DNA of 32,666 bases from Nemertoderma westbladi (taxonomy: Eukaryota > Xenacoelomorpha > Nemertodermatida > Nemertodermatidae), in the NCBI GenBank assembly GCA_032718475.1, contig JAUCBJ010005746.1, positions 1 to 32,666 of the forward strand. Reading direction: 5' to 3'. Both the position numbers and the translations under genes were made by a program. Of the stretch, positions 10,558 to 21,400 are shown one piece after another; position 1 is the stretch's first letter, and each line of letters starts with the position of its first letter. The notes under the pieces are model-generated. The model saw nothing but the letters and a program-made list of their open reading frames with translations. It did not search any database and was not told the origin of the DNA.

Positions 10558-10935
10558 TTTGCTGGAGGTTGATGGAGTAGATGGACAGGGGATGTCGGAG
10601 GTAGATGGAGTGGGTGGTCAGAGGATGTCAAAATTACCTGAGATGGAATGGATGGACAGGGGATGTCGGAGGTAGAGAGTGGGTGGACAGAGGATGTCGG
10701 AGGTAGATGGTGTGGGTGGGCAGGGGATGTCGGAGGTAGATTGAGTTGGTAGACGAGGGATGTCAGAGGTAGATGGAGTGTGTGGGCAGGGGATGTCAGA
10801 GGTAGATGGAGTAGATGAACAGGATATGGCAGGGGTATATGGAGTGGGTGGACAAGGAGTATCGGATGTAGATGGAGTGGATGGACAGGGTATGTCGAGA
10901 TTTATGGTGTTTTGTGGACAGGGGATATCAGAGGT
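10558..10935 (+). repeat. ~30-45-bp minisatellite
   Basis: About ten degenerate tandem units of GGAGGTAGATGGAGTGGGTG then GACAGGGGATGTC. Period varies but is mostly a multiple of three, which keeps frames open on both strands. Confidence 0.85.
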
Positions 10936-10964
10936 ACAGTCCTGCTCACCAACAGAATGCCATC

Positions 10965-10980
10965 GGATCCGATCGGATCC
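10965..10980. repeat. 16-bp perfect palindrome
   Basis: GGATCCGATCGGATCC is perfectly self-complementary and sits at the junction between two minisatellites. Confidence 0.8.
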
Positions 10981-11084
10981 AACACACTCCGACAGCTTCA
11001 AACAAGCACAATGCTAACCTACGGAGATTTAGTACTGTTTGATTCTGTTGGAGAAAATATTTCCAAAAGTTTAGTCTGTTGGAG

Positions 11085-11235
11085 CCCATCTGAATCTGTC
11101 TGAAATCCGTCTGAAAGTGTTTGAAATTTATGTTGGATGTTGTTTGAAGTTGTCTGAAGTTGTTTGAATTTGTCTGAAGTTGTTTGAATTTGTCTGAATC
11201 TGTTTGACGCCATCGGAATTTGTTGGAATTTGCCA
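11085..11235 (+). repeat. TGTTTGAA/TGTCTGAA short tandem repeat
   Basis: Degenerate ~11-base units such as GTTGTTTGAAT and TTGTCTGAAGT repeated more than ten times. Confidence 0.85.
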
Positions 11236-11608
11236 ATGCCTTACAAAAGCGTAGTACAATAACAAAATGTCAATCACTTTAACTCTCAAATTGAAGTGAT
11301 TGTGCGAGGGTGTGCCATTGTGAAGTATAAACCGAAGCTAAGATTTGTTTCATTTAATTTAATCATAACAATTTTTATTTACATAATTATATTTTTTATT
11401 ATATGAATTAACTTGCATGCAATAAACGAATAACCTATAATATAAATTCCTATAAATGGATATAATAACACCAACCGGAACACGATTTTAATTACGTAAT
11501 TAGAAATGTAAATAATGCTATATAAATATATTAATTACTTTGACGTAGGGGTAGGGCGCTAAATGTACTGTACATAAACAAATATAAATACCACCAGATA
11601 TAGGCCTA
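11236..11608. other. AT-rich spacer, no gene recognised
   Basis: No ORF, RNA gene or clear repeat seen. Confidence 0.45.
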
Positions 11609-12005
11609 TATATTGCTATGGCAGATGTAGGGCTATGTATTGCATTGTTATAGCTTGGAATAGGTCGGTGAAGCTATGTATTGCATTGTTATAGCTTGTT
11701 GTAGGTCGGTGAAGCTATGTATTGCATTGTTATAGCTTGGAATAGGTCGGTGAAGCTATGTATTGCATTGTTATAGCTCGTTATAGGTCAGAATAAGCCG
11801 GTGTTAGCTCGGCATAGGTCGGTGAAGCTATGTATTGCATTGTTATAGCTCGGTATAGCTTGATATAGGTCGGTGTAGCTATGTATTGCATTGTTATAGC
11901 TTGTTATAGGTCGGTATATGCCGGTGTTAGCTCGGTGTAGGTCGGTATAGCTATGTAGTGCATTTGTTATAGCTAGGTCTGTAGATCGGTGTAGCTACGT
12001 ATTGC
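11609..12005 (-). repeat. Second minisatellite, related in reverse to the 51-bp array
   Basis: Tandem units of GCTATGTATTGCATTGTTAT then AGCTTG(T/G)(T/A)ATAGGTCGGTG(A/T)A. The submotif ATAGCTCGGTATAGGTCGGT is the reverse complement of the ACCGACCTA-TACCGAGCTAT submotif of the array at 9236-10212. About seven to eight units, with internal expansions carrying GCCGGTGTTAGCTCGG. Confidence 0.85.
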
Positions 12006-12145
12006 ATTGATGGCAATGCCTAACAGCAGGTTTTGTAAATTCAATATTTTAAGCCTTAAAAGCTTAAAGGGGGCTTTATTCTTTCTCATATTAGTCTAAT
12101 GTAGTTTGTTCTCATTAGGGAAACGATTTCGAAAATTTCTCCGGC

Positions 12146-12180
12146 GAAAATCGCGAAATTTCGACAACCTCGCGATTTTC
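12146..12180. repeat. Short perfect inverted repeat
   Basis: GAAAATCGCGA at 12146-12156 and TCGCGATTTTC at 12170-12180 are exact complements with a 13-base loop. Could be a hairpin or a palindromic binding site. Confidence 0.6.
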
Positions 12181-12999
12181 CCCCAATGGGGTTCACGACT
12201 CAAATTCAAAACCAGATTAATTACATGCAATAATATAACAGAAACACAATGACGTCTACAGAATTCAATAAGAAGCAAAATAGACGAGATATTGGTGTTT
12301 TCAGTTTAAAAATTATTCAAAATGTGAAAACGATCCCTGATTGGTCGTGACGTCACTGTACACATCGGAATCCCATTGATATCAACATTCTGATACCTTC
12401 TGTAATACTAACCTTTTTGTAAATTATGCAGATTGTTAGGCAGGGACTGCTACATTACAGCATTACTACAGTGCAGCAGTCAACGGTACAAGCACTGCAG
12501 CACTGTATATTATTCTTATTTTTACGGTCTGATCAAATAGCAACTGGAATGGAGGATTAATTATAATATGACACTATGAGCAATACGAACAAAATCAAAT
12601 TAATTGTGCTACATGTAAATGAATATTAATACAGGGGAACACATTGCACGTAGGCAAAATAATCCACCCCATCCACATAAATAATGGCTGAATGGGTACG
12701 TTAACAACGTAACCATTACATATACAACCATAATGACCAGCGTTGGGAGAGAGACACACAGTCAGGACCACCACAACAACGGATAAATAATTCGCACAGC
12801 GACAATATCCAGTGTAACGCGGGCAACACTCACATCCTGACAGCTGCAATGCAGTACCGGTAGCAAAAAGTAAAGTAAATTTTCTTCGGCCGATAGGCCA
12901 GGGATTACGCACAAAGTCTGACCACTTATTTCCAGTGCGGTCCCCCCAGAACTTTACTCCCCGGAGACATCTCCATTTAGCTACCACTTAAGGATGCAA
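12181..12999. other. No gene recognised; possibly SINE body at the right side
   Basis: The left half is unremarkable. The right half (about 12700-12999) lies downstream of a minus-strand SINE head and may be its body or tail, but I could not find its end. Confidence 0.35.
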
Positions 13000-13135
13000 G
13001 GCAGAGATGCGCCATGGCTGGTCCCTTTAAAGCATTCGTGCCGAAACGAAAACTGCCCTGGCCCATGTGAGGATCGAACCCACGACCTACGGGAGATGTG
13101 AATTCAATGCATCCACTACACCAAGGTGGAACAAA
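13000..13135 (-). mobile_element. tRNA-derived SINE head (minus strand)
   Basis: On the minus strand an A-box-like TGGTGTAGTGGAT lies at 13111-13123 and a B-box GGTTCGATCCT at about 13069-13080. Spacing and sequence (CATCTCCCGTAGGTC between them) resemble a tRNA anticodon arm. The flanking acceptor stem is not preserved, so a SINE or decayed tRNA pseudogene is more likely than a working tRNA. Confidence 0.6.
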
Positions 13136-13654
13136 CTTGGAGCAAACGTGGAGCAACTGCAGCGCCGAATCGGTCGCATAGCAACAGCATAGAACCAGAA
13201 TTGTCATCCATATCATATCCAACACGACAACCAAAACAACAACTTGTCTCACTTTGTGGATGCGGAAGTCTTCTCCTTCTGCCATACTGGTATTCATCTA
13301 TGTTCCAAAATAGCAGAACTAGTCAATATGATCTACCGTACCTGATTAACTGCTGCTTAGAATCAACATGTCGGTGAAAGCTGGACGCCAAAAACCTGGT
13401 TCCCAGTAAATCCAAGGGGACCAGCAATACGTGCTTGGGGCAGGCTTAGATTGCCAGGATGATTAACCCACATGGAAATTCAGAAGACGCATTGAATAAT
13501 TATGGTGGTTAAAGACGGCCAAAATAATAACTAGGCGAGTAGAGTTGAGCACAGTGGCAGCATATGATGGTAATTGACAGATGGGAGGCCATGAGGAGGT
13601 AAATTGCGGACATACAAGGTATCCATACTTTAGTATTTCCAGGTCTACCTTTTA
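13136..13654. other. No gene recognised
   Basis: Unique-looking sequence without a convincing ORF. The open frame at 13126-13377 shows no domain. Confidence 0.4.
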
Positions 13655-13800
13655 CCTGAGCCGCTAGCTGAATGGTTAGAGCGTCAGACTTCCAACCCGG
13701 AGGTCACCAGTTCGATCCCACCTGGACGTCATTGCCGACTTTGCAAAAGTTGTGCCCAACAAAAAGTTATAATAATAATTAAATAATTAAATATAGTAAA
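13655..13800 (+). mobile_element. tRNA-derived SINE
   Basis: A-box TAGCTGAATGG at 13665-13675 and B-box AGTTCGATCCC at 13709-13719 surround a tRNA-like anticodon arm with loop CTTCCAA. The 3' anticodon stem no longer pairs well. A body of about 60 bases follows (TTGCCGACTTTGCAAAAG), ending in an ATAATAATAATT-like tail. These are the parts expected of a SINE. Confidence 0.7.
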
Positions 13801-13843
13801 CATTGGATCATATATTTAGGTGTTTGAATGTTACGAAAGAGAT

Positions 13844-14292
13844 TTCAAACTAGAAAGCCAGCAAGCTGGCTTTTTAAACGAACCTGCCCCTAAAACCAGT
13901 ACCATGAGTGAGCGAAAATGAAAACACGATAATTGCCATCAACTCAACGATAGAAACACCAGCTGCTGGTACTCATGTGGGCCTAGTAAGCTACTACTAT
14001 TTATTGAATGGATAGCCCAAACTGCAGAGAAGTATATTACTTGCCAAATTTATTACTATCTCACTCTAACCCAGACAGTAATCAAACATCAACTGTAAGT
14101 TTGTATAATGTATTACCCCACCAGATGAATACCTCTTCCCAGTGAATCCTATGACAATAATCTATAAGGTTACTCACTGCTATGTTAGGTGGGAGGGAGT
14201 TGATGATAATGAATGAGGAGGGACACAACTACACTACGTTTGTCTATATGGACGGTCTCCTTACAGCCAGCTGGCTGGCTTTTCTAGTTGAA
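13844..14292. mobile_element. MITE-like inverted-repeat element
   Basis: The left end (CAAACTAGAAAGCCAGC, then AAGCTGGCTTT) and the reverse complement of the right end (CAACTAGAAAAGCCAGC, then CAGCTGGCT) match over ~28 bases with a few differences. Each end is itself palindromic (AAAGCCAGC/GCTGGCTTT). The ~440-base interior has no ORF. Target duplications were not resolved. Confidence 0.6.
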
Positions 14293-14909
14293 TCATATTA
14301 TTCCGCAACTAAATAATTTACTCTTTTAGACGAATTTGTGCGTTTTTTTGCCGGACTAACAAATTTTGGCGACGTTCTGTGCGAGATTGGCGATATTTGA
14401 AAAGATTCTGAGGCTCAAATATGTTGCTCAGATGACTGAATATCTCAAATAAAAAAGTTGGTGCCTACTCGACGAGTTGAAATCGGTGAAATTCGACTTT
14501 AAATTTTCAAAACCGCTATTTTTCAGTGACCCCGTGATCGAAACGCCACAAAAAATATACAGTCTTGTGCGCAACCAAAATTTATGGAGAGTTTGTTATT
14601 AAAATTTTTGCGTACCTGCTTGAGTTTTTGAGATATTGGATGGTTATACATACCCACACACACAACCACATCGTGTTTTTAAACGGCTCAACTCTTGACA
14701 AGAACTGGGCTAGGTATTAATTTTCAAAACTTTTTGTTTTGTCCACATGTTGCATAGCGAACTGTTGTTGAGATATTGACGTTCAAACAGAGATCCGGAC
14801 GCCGGTCGGACAAATAGATCGACCATGCCGTCGATTTGCTGTGGATCACACACATCGTGGCTCGCCACACAATATTATTAGAAGTACAATAAGACGTTGA
14901 CAAACAGTT
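14293..14909. other. No gene; contains a repeat tail shared with 25640-25730
   Basis: At 14763-14875 the phrases GACGTTCAAAC, then CGGACG, then TCGTGGCTCGCCACACAATA resemble, in the same order, a stretch at 25640-25730. The rest is unassigned. Confidence 0.4.
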
Positions 14910-15350
14910 TACACCACGTCCTGGAATATAGTGTCGTTATTCAGGTACCTGCCCCCCCCCCCCCCCCCCCCCCCCCAATTTTTCTACAAATCTTAATGAG
15001 ATTGCATGAAATTTGAAACAGAGATAATTTCACCTCCCTCCTCCTTGCTGGGTGAGCCAGAATTTTTATTTTTGCTTTCATTCTTTAGCTACAGGCGTTG
15101 GAAAAAGGTGTCTCCGTCGAAATTGCACCAGTTACACCGCAGTTATTCTTCAAACATTTAGTGATTTATTGGTACTAGTGGAAAGCTGACCGTGCAAGGA
15201 TTCCAAATATGTAAAAATATTTGAATTTGGTTGGGATATAGCTGAGATATGAGCATTCGAATTTTACATGTATTTGCTTCCGCTGCAGGCCATTTATTCT
15301 ATTAATAAATACACAATGTTCTAGAACATTTTGTTTATCTCATAAGTAGC

Positions 15351-16350
<1,000 letters not shown>

Positions 16351-16973
16351 ATGTACATTTTACAAACTCTATTCATTCCGCCGTCACTACTAGAAATATG
16401 CAACTCTTGGGTGTTTATATTAATTTTAATTCCTTTTATAATAATAATAATAATACATTTATTGTATATGGATATTCATACATAATCAAAATGTTCTAGA
16501 ACATTGTGTATTTATTAATAGAATAAATAGCCAGCAGCGGAAGCAAATACATGCAAAATTCGAATGCCAATATCTCAGCTATTTCCCAACCAAATTCTAA
16601 TATTTTTACATATTTGGAATCCTTGCACGGTCAGCTTTCTACTAGTACCAACAAATCACTAAATGTTTGAAGAATAACTACGGTGTAACTGGTGCAATAT
16701 CGGCGGAGACACCTTTTTCAAACGCTTGTAGCTAAAGAATGAAAGCGAAAATAAAAATTCTGGCTCACCCACGGAGGTGGAGGGAGGTGAAATTATCTCT
16801 GTTTCATATTTCATGCAACTCAAATCTCATTAAGATTTGTAGAACAATTTTTGGGGGGGGGGGGGGGGGGGGGGGGGCAGGTACCTGAATAACGACACCA
16901 TATTCCAGAACATGGTGTATATTATATTGAATAGGCTTCCAATATAAAAGAAAAACTCCGAATGGAAAATAGA

Positions 16974-16979
16974 TTTATT
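16974..16979 (-). terminator. Candidate poly(A) signal for USP5
   Basis: AATAAA on the minus strand, 93 bases beyond the USP5 stop codon. A second AATAAA overlaps the stop itself (17071-17076). The more distal one is the better candidate. Confidence 0.45.
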
Positions 16980-17071
16980 ATTAATAAAACAAAAATAAAT
17001 TACAGAGAATTATTACACAGTATACTGAGGATGAACCGCAGCCAATAAGAGTTAACCCAGCTGCTGTTCAT

Positions 17072-18495
17072 TTATTTAACACGTTCGTATAGATACATAT
17101 AAGCCAGTCCCCTTGGTGGGTCCTCTGATAAGGCCACCTTATCGTCGTTGTAAATAACCCAACGCCCTTCGCGCAGTATGTGAGCGACATAATGGCCACA
17201 TAGCGTAGATGTTCCCATATGGCTAATAAAGGCCTTGAGTGTGTAGACCCCAGGGCCATCCCTGCGTCGAGTAACCGCCGCTGATTGGTCGTTGGTTACT
17301 TCGTTAATATCGTCTAAGTGAGAGAATATCCAATCAGCTGCACGCTCTGGGTTACCAGCTGTCGCTTTCAACGCTTGTATCGCCTGCGAACGAGAGAACC
17401 CCATGGCGGTTATAACGCTAACAGCTTCTTCGTTAACAGTTATAATGGGAGCCACTGGAGCACCTGGGAGGTTTAAGGGCTCCCCGAAGTCGGAGTCTCC
17501 CATATGTTCTAGAACCCACCCCATAGCGGGTTCCACCCCTTGGTTACGGGTGTAATAGACGGCCTTGCGACAACCCTCCCGAGGGAAACCCATCTCGACC
17601 AGCTGACCCACCAGTTCCTCGTTAACGAACACCGATTGGTTGACCCCCTCGGGGAGGACCTCCTCGCCGGGCTGCAACCCACGCCCACGCAGACCCAACG
17701 CCTCCGCGTCCAGACTGTCCGGCGCGTCCAACGCCACGTCCAACTTAACCGGCGCCCAATCCGCCCCCACCGTGAACTTCTTCGCGTGAACCACGAGATA
17801 ATCCGGGAAGGTTAATAACTTAGTTGTAGCCAATGCCGTGGTCCGCCGCTTGATGGCGCTGCTGTAGAAGTCTCGTATCTCCACAGGGCGAGCGAACGCG
17901 GCGACGCAATCTACAAGCGGGATCCGCGGGCGAACCACATCGCCCGGTTCCAGACGACCGCCCACAGCCGCGACTTCCATCTTCTTCTTTGTGAAGGCTG
18001 CGAGTTGGTCGCCATTGGTTACCGCTTCTAGAAGCACCGGAACCGAGAGTATGTTATCGTTGCGTTGAGTGTATTTAACGCGATGCGATACGCTACACTC
18101 AACTCGTTCCTCCACCTCGAACTTAAAGCATTCAGCGGGGTCGAACCCTGCCTTATGGGCCTCCCGCTCCCACCGAGTTACTAAATGCAGGAAGAACTCC
18201 TGCACGTCCTGCTGCCGATTAGTCGAGAACTCGGGATGGCCTCGACCTATCAACGACTTAAACATCCGCGGGGAGATTCCTTTATCGCGGCCCCCCTGGT
18301 TGTCCCCCTTGACCCCCACGGAGTAACGGCCCGACAACAGGCCGTCGGATAGTTTCGCCATCTGGCAGTTGAAGTCACCCGGCGGGTTGGTGGCTGCGGC
18401 CTTTAGGAAGGCGGGACGACGACGGAGGTATTCCTCCCCTATCTGCGGGATGCTAAGGACCACCTGGAGGAGCGAAGCGAGGTAGCAGCTGTTAC
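17072..18495 (-). CDS. USP5: USP5 exon 3 (catalytic core, UBA domains, stop)
   Basis: The acceptor CTTCCAG|GTAACAGC is at 18496/18495. The exon opens with the catalytic Cys box (GNSCYLASLL) and carries 474 codons to TAA at 17072. The exon begins with GTAAC, which imitates a donor site. The whole catalytic core, normally split by many introns in vertebrates, is one exon here. Confidence 0.93.
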
Positions 18496-21400
18496 CTGGA
18501 AGAGTAAAGAGTTAATGGATGAAATGGATCTTCATTTAGACAGTGTTGCCACTCTATTTCAGTTTCAATTTTCCCTGACTTTTTGAAAAAATCCCTTGAC
18601 TAGGTTACATAGATATAATTAGCACTTGATCTTTTTACCTGGCATTTGACACATGACCTGTATCAAATTCCCTGATTTTTCCCTGATTGTCTATTTTTTA
18701 TTACAAGAATTCCCTGACATTTTAAGAAAAAATGAAATTCCCTGACTATTCCAGGTGACTGGCAACCCTGTAGTAAGGAATGTACTAACTGGTGAAAAAT
18801 ATAAACATAGCTATTTTTTCATTTTATTGAAGTCATATTTCCCGGCACCATAGTCACGGAATATAGTGGTTTCCGTTTGTTGGTGTTGATGGAACGATGA
18901 CGTTTGCATGGATTCCAAATAATGTTTAACAATATGAATTACTTTGAGAATTAGCTGGATATATGTGTTTGAATGCCGCATGTTTTTACTTAAGCTGCCG
19001 GCCATTATTATTCGATTTTATAAATACACCATTTTTTTTTAATTCTAATATTTTAATATTATGCATTGTTGCCTAGCTACGTATGAAATAGTAACAGGTT
19101 TCAAAATGCTGGTATTTATTAAATGCACAACAGCAAAGCTTCTCTCACAGCAATGGAGAACGTGTAGTGTATTAGAGACAGTGGATGGTTTATCACTACC
19201 CCATTTCAATTAATGGATAATGGCCCTTGGACTTAGTTGTAATAATTGATGAGCATAAAAGGCATTTAAGTAACTGACATGAAATGAGAGATGGACCTCA
19301 TTAAAAAAAAGCTCATAGGCCTACCGATTTATATACTATAATAAAATTATAATAAACCGAATTGCTAATAATAAATACATTGGAGTTGATCTGTTAATGG
19401 AACTGTAATTAATGATGTAATATTATGGTTTTGTACAGAAAGGGAAAAAACGTCACCGGGGGTTGAACCAGCGCTATACGTATAGTACGTTTCGGCCTAT
19501 CAGGCTTCATCAGTAGCGCTAACCAGTTCAGCCACTTGCCCCTGACACTTGCTCTCCCACCTAATCCAATTCTATTGAACAGGCAGTTCTAAGTTGCTGC
19601 ATATCCTATCTGTAACAGCGGACCTAACGGCTAAGTTAGAGTGAAACAGGATGGAAGTACAAATAAAAATATATTCAGCTCGAGTATCTCTAACAGGTGA
19701 TATTATTAAATTGTTTGGAGTTGAGCTGTTAATGCAACTGTAATTATAATCAGCTACTCCTTAACGAAATTCACATGTTGAAAAAGATTTTGAATGCTCG
19801 ATTAAAGAATCAATAAACGCACCAATAAACCACGAAAAGGACCAACAATAGGAGTGGTGGTGGCACTGGAGTAATATTTAAGGAGACACATTTTTCGTGT
19901 TTAAAGCTAAATATTGAATTAAAAGCAATAATACAAATTCTGACTCACCCACTAGACTAACTAAGGAGGAGGGGGAGCGATGTGAAACTGAAACTCTGCT
20001 TCACCTTCAATTCAAATTTCTTGCAAACCCATTAATATTTGTACATAATAGAAAAATTGGATGGGGGGGGGGGGTACATGGGGTAACTCAATTAATTACG
20101 CCACAAAATTCCAGTTAGATGGTGTAAGTGATAGAAAGCAGGTAATTATGATTACTAACTATGATTACTTATTTCACTCTTTTTCAGAAAAATATATTTT
20201 TTTTGTGGGGGGGGGGGGGGGGGGGGGGGGGGGTGGGGAGGAGGGGGTTGTGAGACACTTCCGCTTTTGGAGTATTAAGAGTTTTATTGGCATATGATGC
20301 ATTAAATTTATAGATATAATATGTATCAGTTAGTTCTTTATGATGATTTTCAAGGAAAAAAATATAAATTTGAATTTCCCGCCAATTTGATTCGAATGTT
20401 TCTGATTTGAAGTTTAAATTTTTAATCAATTCGATTGAAATTTCCACATAGTGGTCCTGTCATAATAACCAATAAAACTTATAGACAGAATTTTGAAACT
20501 TTTATCAGAAGTGTAATTTTAACCAAAAACGTATTTTATTTATTTTTTTCAAATTATTTTCTCAAAACACAACAAAAACTCAAAATTCTGTCGACAAGTT
20601 TATTGGTAAATATGTCAAGACTATTTACTGGGCCCATGTGAACGTGAAGTATACCAGACTTTCTGCTGTTATATTTCACTTTGCATTTTACCCCCATATG
20701 AAGAATACCAGGTTTTCACAAAAAACACAGGTTACAGAAGGCCTGATTCTAACCAAAACAATAAACGAATTAGTATCTATCTATACAGGTTATAAGATAG
20801 GAATAAGCGCTATAAAACACTTAATAAGGGAAAATTTGAAATAATACAAATTCTTCATATATAAAATCCCAGTAGCATGCTTCATATGGGTGATTCACTG
20901 AAAATTTCAAACGAATTGATTAAAAAATTGCGGTTAACAATGATGAATTAAAAAAGGCGAGGTTGTTACATTTAGTGTGGCGCAAAAACGAGAAATAATA
21001 ATTGTGAGTAAAATTCATCTAAAAATTAATCCTTCCCACGCAAAAGAGTCTGTCCCTATGCGACAGCTAATATGAATTAATTAAATAGTCATTTATGGAT
21101 GTTAAAGGAAGCAGGATGATGGAATGTTCACTACACGGGGGGTTTTCGTATTCGGTGGTTTCCTTTCTGATTATCAGTTTTCATGTTTGGAAATATCTAG
21201 TCTGCCTGTCGGGCTGTCTGTCGGAATGTCGGTTTGTCTGTTGATTTGTCCGTCAAAATACAATAGAACACACGACGTTGCTATAATTTTCACTACGGGG
21301 GGTTTTCCTGGTCGATGATTTAATTTCTGATGTCAGTTTTGATGTTTGGTAATATCTAGAATGTCTGTTTGTCGGGATCAGAAAACACATTTTATTGTGA

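Larger units (their letters stand above)
19381..19746. repeat. 31-bp direct repeats flanking the hammerhead unit
   Basis: TGGAGTTGATCTGTTAATGG plus AACTGTAATTA at 19381-19411 recurs at 19716-19746 with two differences. The 304-base interval contains the tRNA-like ribozyme unit. The pair could be an insertion's target duplication, terminal repeats of a small element, or remains of a dimeric repeat. Confidence 0.7.
18840..20097. mobile_element. Diverged second copy of the foldback element, in USP5 intron 2
   Basis: 18860-19040 matches the inner half of the left arm of the 14910 element (TGCATGGATTCCAAATA, TAGCTGGATATATG, GCCGGCCATTATTATTC, ATAAATACACCATT). 19860-20097 matches its right arm (GGAGACACATTTTTC, AAATTCTGACTCACCCAC, then a G run at 20062-20073 and GTACATGG). 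The centre is different: it holds the tRNA-like/hammerhead unit and no nuclease or tubulin fragment. Confidence 0.7.

Noticed and set aside
10618-11001. Minus-strand 127-codon frame rich in Pro, Ser, Cys
   Set aside because: Translation of a minisatellite with a period near a multiple of three.
13655-13735. Functional tRNA-Gly (anticodon TCC)
   Set aside because: The anticodon stem is mismatched and the acceptor ends do not pair; a following body and A/T tail fit a SINE better.
20061-20447. Overlapping frames with poly-Gly and poly-Pro
   Set aside because: Created by the 27-base G tract; nothing else in them looks coding.
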